Of a DNA stretch of 64,000 nt, positions 56,901-64,000 are shown piece after piece. This DNA is from Cololabis saira (Eukaryota > Chordata > Actinopteri > Beloniformes > Belonidae). The translations under genes were made by a program, and so were the position numbers. The stretch lies in contig NC_084607.1 of assembly GCF_033807715.1 (NCBI RefSeq), forward strand, positions 17,594,941 to 17,658,940. Direction: 5' to 3'. The stretch's first letter is position 1. Each line of letters begins with the position of its first letter. The notes under the pieces are model-generated. The model worked only from the letters and a program-made list of their open reading frames with translations. It did not search any database and was not told where the DNA came from.

Positions 56901-59900
56901 AGACACTAGAATATAAAAATAGAAAAAGAATAAAAGGCTTTCTCAGTGGCTTTTACTCATACCTCTTTATTAAGAGGTTAGGACTAGCTTGATTATGCGA
57001 AAGACCACCATACTAGGGGGTAGGTACAGGAAGTGCTGCCATCATTTCACTTCACCCTCTGGAGTGGATCTTTCAATGCATATGTGTGAAGTAAGGTATC
57101 AGGGCAGATGGGGATTGCAAAATGTAAATGTATTAAAAATCTGAACTGTAAGGATTGAGCAGAAAAGGAAGAAAACAAGTCACAGTGTTGCAAAATGTTA
57201 ACAAATATATTTACAACACCATCACTTATGCCATGGGAAGGCAAAACCTGAAGTTAAGGTACAGTGCTATTCATCAATCATTTTATTTATTTCAAACCAA
57301 CAAAACCACAACTCTCGTACTACAAAACAAGAACAGAAAGTTACAGGACACCATTGAACAGAACAAACAACAATACCAACAACAGACACTATAACAAAAC
57401 AAAACAAACACTGTTTGAAAAGGGGATGGCAGAAGCAAAGCTTATTAATTTCCATCCCCCGCCAACACACATATAACAAAGACAACCATAACACAAAGTT
57501 ACTCCCTTAAGCCCCTCTTCCCCTCAATCATTTCATTTCTTTACATCAGTTTATCTCCACTTCCCTTTTATACATTTCAAAGACTGCTTTTCTGTACTTG
57601 CTTTTAAATTGACTGACACTTTGACTAAGTTTAATTCCATCTTCTAAGCTGTTCCACAGAATAACCCCTCCAACAGAAACACATACTTTTAAGAGTTGAA
57701 CTTACACTTTGTTGTTGCAATTTAAGTTTTCCTCTTAAGTCATACCTTTTACAACCTTCCCTGTCATGAAATAATTTTTGAATTAAACTTGGAAGAAGAT
57801 AGTTTTTAGCTTTATACATGATTAGTGCAGCTATTAAGTCAGGCATGTTTAGAGGGGACAGAAACTGGTGTAGGGGAGCTGAAGGAAAGAGCCTGGATGG
57901 AGGAAGCTTCAAAGCATATAACTGCAGGTGGATTGGGTTTGGAAAAAAGATGATCCACAAGCCCATATTGACATCAGCACACCATCTCTCAATCATAGGA
58001 AATATTTATTGTAGAAAAATTGTGCTGGCCTGTCTCGCTGTCCATGTTTCTGAAACAACAGTGTAGTCCTAGATAATAATCCATTATGGTGCCTTTTATG
58101 TGTGTCAAACTGTTTTTCATAGCAGTGCACACAATAGAAAAAATGACGCCAATCCACATGAACATTGCTATGGCTGAGTTTTGGCCCAAGGCTTGATCTC
58201 TCCAACAGGGCTGACTCCTGGGGCCTGTACTACGAAGCGGGATTTGGGGTTAGCGAGGTAACTTCAGGTTTAACCCTGGGTTTTCAGGACTACGACGGTG
58301 GTTCACTTCTTAGCGGGGCACATCGCCATGGTAACTTATGCTGAACAGCTAACCTGCTCCGGAGCAGGTTATGTTCGAGATACAGATCGCCGGGTATAAA
58401 AGCACCGCCCACTGACCAATCAGCTCTCTTGGAAAATGACATGCCCTTTCGAAGAGAATCCAGTGGAGCTTGTTATATAATAGATCCATGAGCTTGGTGC
58501 GCGGATCGTGAGAGGATCCCTCCGAAGAGAACGCGTATTCAGGGACCACGAAAACCCCTTTGCTTTCCCTGATGAGTACCTGTATGAACGATCCAAAAAA
58601 AAGGAAAAAAAGAAAAAAGAGGTGGAGGAGAAAATAAAAAATAAATCAATCAATGAATAAATAAAACAAATCATCACCCAAAATCCGATGTACAGTCAAT
58701 CCAAAACTAATACCAATTAAATAAATAAATCAAGAAGAAATGAAAAAGAAGATGCATTTGTAAGGGGATAGCAAAAAAGGGATTTTCAATTTCGTCCCTC
58801 GAACATTCTGAGAAGTCACTTTAAAATACTAAATACCCCCCTCCTGAAAAAATAAAAAATTAAATAAAATAAATAAAAAAACCCAATTCTTTGGTACAGC
58901 ATCAGCACAAGTTATCGGTCAACAACAATAGTTATAGAACCAATATATACAGACTGTCTCAGAAAATTAGAATATTGTGATTTTCTGTAATGCAAACACA
59001 AAAACAAAAAAAATGTCATACATTCTGGATTCATTACAAATCAACTGAAATATTGCAAGCCTTTTATTATTTTAATATTGCTGATCATGGTTTACAGTTT
59101 AAGATTAAGATTCCCAGAATATTCAAATATATGTTTATATCCCTATGAATTTACGCATTTATACAGTCAGCGATCTTTTGCCAGCTGTCTTTCCTGCATT
59201 TTGCAGCTGCAACTGTGTTGCTTTTTGCCTGTATTATATGCCTATACTCATCATATTTCCGTAAAATTATTGTTTGCTCTTCGCTACTGAAATAAGCGGC
59301 TCTGACAGCGGACTTCTCCATGCTTGCGATTGGTCATGCGCTGAAAACACGGCCCCTTTTATGTGCACGCGCTCATATCCAGGTTGGAGAAACCTGGGTT
59401 GATATACCGAGTTGATAACCGCCGTCGTGTGACCGCTTAGCGTGATTGCAATTGTCCCGCTTAGTGAATCTGGATAAGGAAAAGATATCCTGGATATGTT
59501 GAACTTGCTTCGTAGTACAGGCCCCTGGCCTAAACGCTCTATGCAGTTATGTAGTCAGTGCCACAACTGCTAAGGATCATGATCACAAGGGTCCCAGCTG
59601 GGGATCAGCTCAATTTATCAAACGCATAAAGATACTGCAACCTTTCGTTATGAAAGTTAATCAATTTATTTTTTTTCCCCAAATAAATAAAGAGATTTAT
59701 TCATAATTAATTTGTCCATCTCTATTATATGTGTCTGTCCCTCCAGTTGCCAGCAGTCTGTGTGATTTTATGTTTGCAATTGGAGTGCTTTTTAGGCCAC
59801 AAACAAAATCTTCTTTTGGGCCACCAAAATTCCTGGACCGGCCCTGCTCACTAGTTTACATTTTACATATCTTATATTAATTGAAGAATCTGTATTGGGA

Positions 59901-61229
59901 AAATTAGTTATCGAGCAGTCAATGAACGCATCCAGCCAAACAATATGACCCGTCATATGACCCTTCTGAAGACCACAGTGGGCACTTGTATGTAATCATA
60001 AATAACTATTTTTCCTAACTTATTACACAGCTGTTTTTGCTCATTTTTAAATGTTGCTTTCTGCCTGCAGACCCCCTCGCGATCTTGACTCTAAAGCTTG
60101 TGTGACAATTGGAGATCAGGTAATGCTGCATTTTCTCAGAAGCCATCTGCTCATTTTCTGCTCTGCTGGAGAAAAATACCTTGGTGTAAATTCTGTCTCC
60201 TTGTGCAGAACTTCGTGGTGAAGGCAGATGACTTGGAGCAGATTGAAGAGCTGGGGAGGGGAGCGTATGGAGTGGTGGATAAGATGAAACATGTGCCTAC
60301 TGGTGTCATAATGGCTGTCAAGGTGAGCTGGGAAGTGGATACTCTGATTACTTGAGGTTCCACTTTTGGAAGTGCACCATTACCTGCATATGTATCTGCT
60401 GTATGGTGTTTTGTGTCTTCCAGAGGATTCGTGCCACAGTCAACACTCTGGAGCAGAAGAGGCTTCTGATGGACCTGGACATTTCCATGAGGACCGTGGA
60501 CTGTTTCTTTACTGTGACATTCTATGGTGCCCTTTTTAGAGAGGTGCGACTAGATTGTAAGTCTCTTACATTTATTATTGCCTTGTCCCTCTTTTTCTGA
60601 TCATCTTCCTTTTTTTATTTATTTTTTTCAGGGTGATGTTTGGATCTGTATGGAACTGATGGACACATCTTTGGATAAGTTCTATAAGAAGGTTATAGAA
60701 AAAGGCAAAAACATTCCTGAGGACATTTTGGGCAAGATTACAGTAGCCGTATGTTCCGTCTCCTATTATTTTGCAATAGAATATAAAGTTATAGAGACAA
60801 TGCTTGCTTTCTAACAGAAAGTATTTTCAATCTGCATTTTTTTTTTTTAAGTGCAAACATTGATTGCAATCATTGAAAACCCACGGAAGACTTTAACTTT
60901 CTTTCTCAGTTTACTCGTCTGTTTACTCCACAGATTGTCAAGGCATTAGAGCATCTGCACAACAACCTGTCAGTGATACACAGAGGTAATCAGAAGATCA
61001 AACAATCTTCACAGTGGATATTTGTTTTAATTTGCCATCGTTGCTTTAATCTGTGTTTGACTGCTATATTTTCTCTGTTTCATATTCCCATCTGTCTCCA
61101 GATGTGAAGCCCTCCAATGTGCTGATCAACACTCAGGGCCAAGTGAAGATGTGTGACTTTGGCATCAGTGGCCATCTGGTGGACTCAGTGGCCAAAACGA
61201 TGGATGCAGGCTGTAAGCCCTACATGGCG
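53243..61229 (+). CDS. map2k6: MAP kinase kinase 6, exons 1-8 (gene continues past the window)
   Basis: Dual-specificity kinase that activates p38 MAP kinases. Exons: 53243-53261, 56726-56795, 60071-60119, 60209-60322, 60424-60543, 60632-60748, 60934-60985, 61102-61229. All phases agree and give about 223 of the expected 334 residues. Visible are a basic N-terminal docking-type segment (SKGGKKKSSGPKLP), the glycine loop GRGAYGVV, the catalytic Lys in IMAVKRI, HRDVKPSNVLI, DFGISG and the activation-loop SVAKT whose Ser/Thr are phosphorylated. PPRDLDSKAC, KADDLE and IPEDILGKI favour MAP2K6 over MAP2K3, though DCFF resembles MAP2K3. The next exon (substrate-binding lobe) is not reached before 64000, as intron 8 carries a 2.5 kb insertion. 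Confidence 0.95.
53865..53928. repeat. (AC)n microsatellite, 32 units
   Basis: Perfect AC dinucleotide run in map2k6 intron 1. A short (ATG)9 run lies nearby at 54041-54067. Confidence 0.97.
53930..56534. other. map2k6 intron 1, no feature recognised
   Basis: Apart from the (ATG)n run and a CTG-rich stretch near 54302-54333, nothing is identified; frames here lack splice or family support. Confidence 0.4.
56535..56590 (+). repeat. Fish retroelement 3' tail
   Basis: Contains TGTAAATCACTTTGGATAAA followed by AGCATCTGCTAAATGACAG, the very common fish SINE/LINE-type tail. It lies just before map2k6 exon 2. Confidence 0.6.
57265..57860 (-). repeat. LINE 3' end, minus strand, third copy
   Basis: The reverse complement encodes LKSMCVSVGGVILWNSLED, matching the reverse-transcriptase C-terminus of the copies at 15700 and 30545, with an A-rich 3' side near 57270-57420. 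It lies in map2k6 intron 2. Confidence 0.7.
58221..59524 (+). mobile_element. PIF/Harbinger-type element, internally deleted
   Basis: Inverted ends GGGCCTGTACTACGAAGC (58221) and GCTTCGTAGTACAGGCCC (to 59524) are flanked by CTG on both sides, a 3-bp duplication as in this superfamily. A plus-strand frame near 58500-58600 reads LRRERVFRDHENPFAFPDEY, resembling the N-terminus of HARBI1-type transposases, and is cut off by A-rich DNA. The left end also has a CCAAT box and GGTATAAAAG, probably the element's own promoter. It lies in map2k6 intron 2. Confidence 0.8.
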
Positions 61230-61269
61230 GTGAGTGCACGCCATGTAGCAGTGTAAGGGGGAGCTCTAC

Positions 61270-61677
61270 TAGTCGGGGGCCCCGGGGCAAAATAAGGACC
61301 GTTTGGTTCAGATTCTCGCAAATTCGCCAAATTTGGCACAGATGTTGTCCATACCATACTTAATCATTTTAAGATGGGTGCCAAGATTGGCGCCCCATGG
61401 TGCTGCCATATTTCGCAATCCAATATGGCTGCCACCCCCAAAAAACGGAAAGGCCTAGAATCATAAATGATACCAATTTTTATGGGTTTTCTGGATCGTA
61501 GAATCTGATTCTGGTGTTATTTCAATGATTTGAGGTCAAGATTACCCCTCAAGGTCAAGGTTACTCATCAAAGTTAGTATATAAAGATAATATCGGGGTA
61601 AAATCCAGTATTTTTGGGTCGCCATGCCAGCTTCTACCCCCAAAAGTTTTTTTTTTCTTCTCATTATAAGCAATACT
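61270..61677 (+). repeat. Left terminal inverted repeat of the PIN element
   Basis: Pairs with 63363-63770. Shared internal landmarks include AAATTCGCCAAATTTGGCAC, the TGGGTGCCAAGATTGGCGCC block, and ATTTCAATGATTTGAGGTCA. Confidence 0.85.
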
Positions 61678-61727
61678 CAAAGTTAACATAAAGGTCATTT
61701 TGGGGTCATTAAAAAAATCTTAAAAAT

Positions 61728-63061
61728 TTGCCATTTAACCTATTTTCAAACTTGTCAGAGACAAAGTCCGACATTCTTCAATGCCTCAATGCTAGCACAG
61801 GTCGTGCAGCTTCTGCCAAACAAGTTACCGTTGTGGTGTTGGATATGGCAGCAGTCATCCACATGGTGCGCCCCACAACAGCAAAGACATTCAGCGAGTA
61901 TGTCTTGCTCAACATTATGCCATTCCTGGAGGCCAAAATGACAACTAGTACCCAACGCATTGATGCTGTATGGGACAACTACTCAGAGGAAAATAACCTA
62001 AAATATCTGACACAGAAACGACGTGGGAATGGTTCACGGACAAAAGTAGGTGATGGTAGCACTCCAATCCCTAAGCATGAATGGAACAGTGGCTTCCTAA
62101 AAAAACGAGGACAACAAAAAGGAGCTCTTCTCATTCATCAGCACACAGATCTCAAAGAATGACATGCGTGGAAAGCTCCTTCTGACTACCCGCTTTGAGA
62201 CTGTGCTCTCCAACATGCCTTGTGATGTCACAAAACTTCAGAAGTGCAACCATTCTGAGGCAGACACCTCCAGATGCAGATCCTCAGGGTCATACAACAG
62301 CCTATGTTCGCACCGTAGAAGGCGATGTTGTCATTTTGGCAATCCGGTTTTTCGAGACCCTTGGCCTAACAGAGCTCTGGGTGGGTTTTGGTACTGGTCG
62401 AAAATATTGTGACATACCAGTCCATACCATCTACTCTGATCTCGGTCCATCAAAGTCCTTGGCACTACCCCTCTTTCACAGCTTAACAGGATGTGACACA
62501 ACTTCCCAGTTTCTTGGATGTGGCAAGAAGACAGCTTGGGCAGCCTGGAGAAGCATACCAGACCTCACCAACACACTAGTTGCTCTCTCACACACCCCTG
62601 ACCTCTTCAGTCTTGAGTCTGTGCATATGCAGAACATTGAGCGTTTCGTCGTCCTCATGTACAGCAAGGGGTGTGGTGCAGCTGGTGTCAATGAGGCCAG
62701 ACATCGCCTCTTCACCACTGGAAGTAGATCACTGGAAAACCTCCCACCTACCCAAGCTGCATTGTTCCAGCATGTCAAGCGAGCGCTACTGCAGGCAAGT
62801 TTCTACTGGAATCAGGCAACCTCGGTCCAGCAGGAAATTCCTGAATTCAGTGAGTGGGGCTGGAACAAAGATGGCACTGGCACATGGCAACCACTGTGGA
62901 CCACTCTTAATGATGCATCAGCAGCATGTGACCTTCTTGTACGCTGTGGCTGCCTCAAGGGATGCATGGGAAGGTGCAAATGCAATCGTATCGGTGTCCG
63001 ATGCACAATCCTCTGCAAATGCGAAGGTGGGTGCCTTAATAACGAAGATGACAGCCATTAA
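61728..63061 (+). pseudogene. PIN/FEN1-like nuclease with cysteine-rich C-terminus, frame-broken
   Basis: Three frames join into one decayed protein: 61728-62162, then a middle part read in the 62164 frame, then 62195-63061. The first part has VTVVVLDMAAVIHMVRP and RIDAVWDNY, like the start of a PIN-type nuclease fold. The middle has KNDMRGKLLL and CNHSEADT. The last has VEGDVVILAIRFFETLGLTE, IYSDLGPSKSLALPLFHSLT, the GCDTTSQFLGCGKKTAW block and a terminal CGCLKGCMGRCKCNRIGVRC array that may bind metal. I recall similar unnamed proteins in cnidarians, molluscs and fishes, with HEEADTR and DTDVVVL at matching places; the acidic position here reads EGD. The N-terminal part of the family appears to be missing. 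Function as a transposase is inference only. Confidence 0.7.
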
Positions 63062-63362
63062 CTCCCCGCTTTGCAAGGAATGGAGACACAATAAAGAATG
63101 TGAATGACATTTTGAAGTTTTACGGAATAACTATTTTGATTACATTGTCCCCTACTGTCAGTTGTTTAGTTAAAGTTGAAGTTGTGCTTGTGGACTTGTG
63201 GGAAAAAAAAGAAGAAAAAAAAAGGCTGTGTCCCTAAACACGTTTTGTTTGTCTTTTTCTGTTGGCACATATACATTTTAATTGAAAATTGTTTGTTATT
63301 CGTTTGTTTATTATAAACAATAATCTACTGTTTTGAGTTGTGAAACATTGATACATACACAC

Positions 63363-63770
63363 AAGTATAGCTTATAATGAAAAAAAAAAAAAAAAAAAAG
63401 ATGTTTTGGGCGTAGCATCTAGCATGGCACACCAAAAATACTGGATTTTACCCCTATATTGCCTTTATATACCAACTTTGATGAGTAAAATTGACCTTGA
63501 GCGGTAATATTGACCTCAAATCATTGAAATAACACCAGAATCAGATTCTACGATCCAGAAAACACATAAAAAGTGGTATAATTTATGATTCTAGGCCTTT
63601 CCGTTTTTTGGGGGGTGGCAGCCATATTGGATTGCGCAATATGGCAGCACCATGGGGCGCCAATCTTGGCACCCATCTTAAAATGATTAAGTATGGTATG
63701 GACAACATCTGTGCCAAATTTGGCGAATTTGCGAGAATCTGAACCAAAATATCCCCGGGGCCCCAGACTA
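63363..63770 (+). repeat. Right terminal inverted repeat of the PIN element
   Basis: Reverse-complement partner of 61270-61677, including the A19-type run near 63380-63399. Confidence 0.85.
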
Positions 63771-63837
63771 TACCCTAAACATGTAAATTGGCCTTTAAGC
63801 TTTCAATCATTTTGTCTGAATATATATATTCACAAAT

Positions 63838-64000
63838 AGGGGTGGGTATTGGGAAGGACCTCACGATACGATACGCATCACGATACTTGAGCCACGATAC
63901 AATACACATTGCGATATCCCGATTATGCGATATCCCGATTATTATATTCTACATAGTTCACCGAAAAATTTAAAAATGCATTACACATATGAAATTAACA
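63838..64000 (+). mobile_element. Left end of a repeat running out of the window
   Basis: Starts near AGGGGTGGGTATTGGGAAGG and continues with CACGATACGATACGCATCAC-type repeats, a pattern I recall from common fish DNA elements. Right end not visible. Confidence 0.45.

Larger units (their letters stand above)
61270..63770 (+). mobile_element. 2.5 kb element with about 408-bp TIRs encoding a PIN-like nuclease relic
   Basis: Left TIR 61270-61677 and right TIR 63363-63770 are long, similar inverted copies. They start TAGTCGGGGGCCCCGGGG and TAGTCTGGGGCCCCGGGG and run inward through a poly(T)/poly(A) stretch to a shared TCATTATAAGC. TAC lies on both outer sides (61267-61269, 63771-63773), a possible 3-bp target duplication. 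The only coding region between the TIRs (61728-63061) resembles a PIN/FEN1-like nuclease with a Cys-rich tail. I recognise no DDE transposase. The left TIR has about 15 extra bases near its start. The element sits in the sense orientation within map2k6 intron 8. Confidence 0.8.

Noticed and set aside
53243..61229. Possibility that the kinase is map2k3
   Set aside because: DCFF in the kinase domain resembles MAP2K3, but PPRDLDSKAC, KADDLE and IPEDILGKI, and the neighbours, fit map2k6 better.
62476..63018. Minus frames across the PIN-like pseudogene
   Set aside because: Shadows of the plus-strand coding remnant.

Overview
The window is vertebrate, almost certainly a percomorph-type teleost. 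Genes are split by short GT-AG introns. There is a fish immunoglobulin light-chain cluster, six vertebrate genes recognised from their exons, and a dense mix of fish-typical mobile DNA (Ty3/gypsy, hAT, PIF/Harbinger and Tc1 elements, LINE 3' ends). All gene calls come from translation, splice-site phase and remembered family sequences; no search was run.

Layout. 1-4556: 3' part of a Ty3/gypsy LTR retrotransposon with its 3' LTR. 5705-11679: an immunoglobulin light-chain locus (probably the teleost sigma/L2 type) with a minus-strand V, an orphan minus-strand J, and a plus-strand V-J-C unit; all four recombination signals are intact, and a TSD-flanked hAT element lies between the two halves. 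13762-15199 (minus): a small secreted-protein gene I do not recognise. 15700-23300: mostly repeats. 24294-25500 (+): tspan10. 27460-28600 (-): pde6g. 31372-37683 (+): ccdc137, with introns packed with transposons. 40846-43403 (-): gprc5c. 48300-51404 (+): btbd17. 53243 to beyond the window end (+): map2k6, exons 1-8.

As I recall the human map, tspan10, pde6g and ccdc137 are neighbours at 17q25.3, gprc5c and btbd17 lie at 17q25.1, and map2k6 at 17q24. The block therefore matches human distal 17q, with an immunoglobulin light-chain cluster at its left. The genes do not form one pathway: tspan10 and pde6g are eye genes (pigment cell and photoreceptor), ccdc137 is a nuclear RNA-associated protein, gprc5c an orphan GPCR, btbd17 a neural BTB protein and map2k6 a p38 MAP kinase kinase.

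The most unusual item is a 2.5 kb element in map2k6 intron 8 (61270-63770). It has about 0.41 kb terminal inverted repeats and a decayed coding region that looks like a PIN/FEN1-type nuclease with a cysteine-rich tail instead of a familiar transposase. Other points of note are a GC (not GT) splice donor on the only J segment that has a constant exon, the orphan inverted J, the unrecognised secreted gene, a nested palindrome at 20957-21020 and several MITEs with clean target-site duplications.
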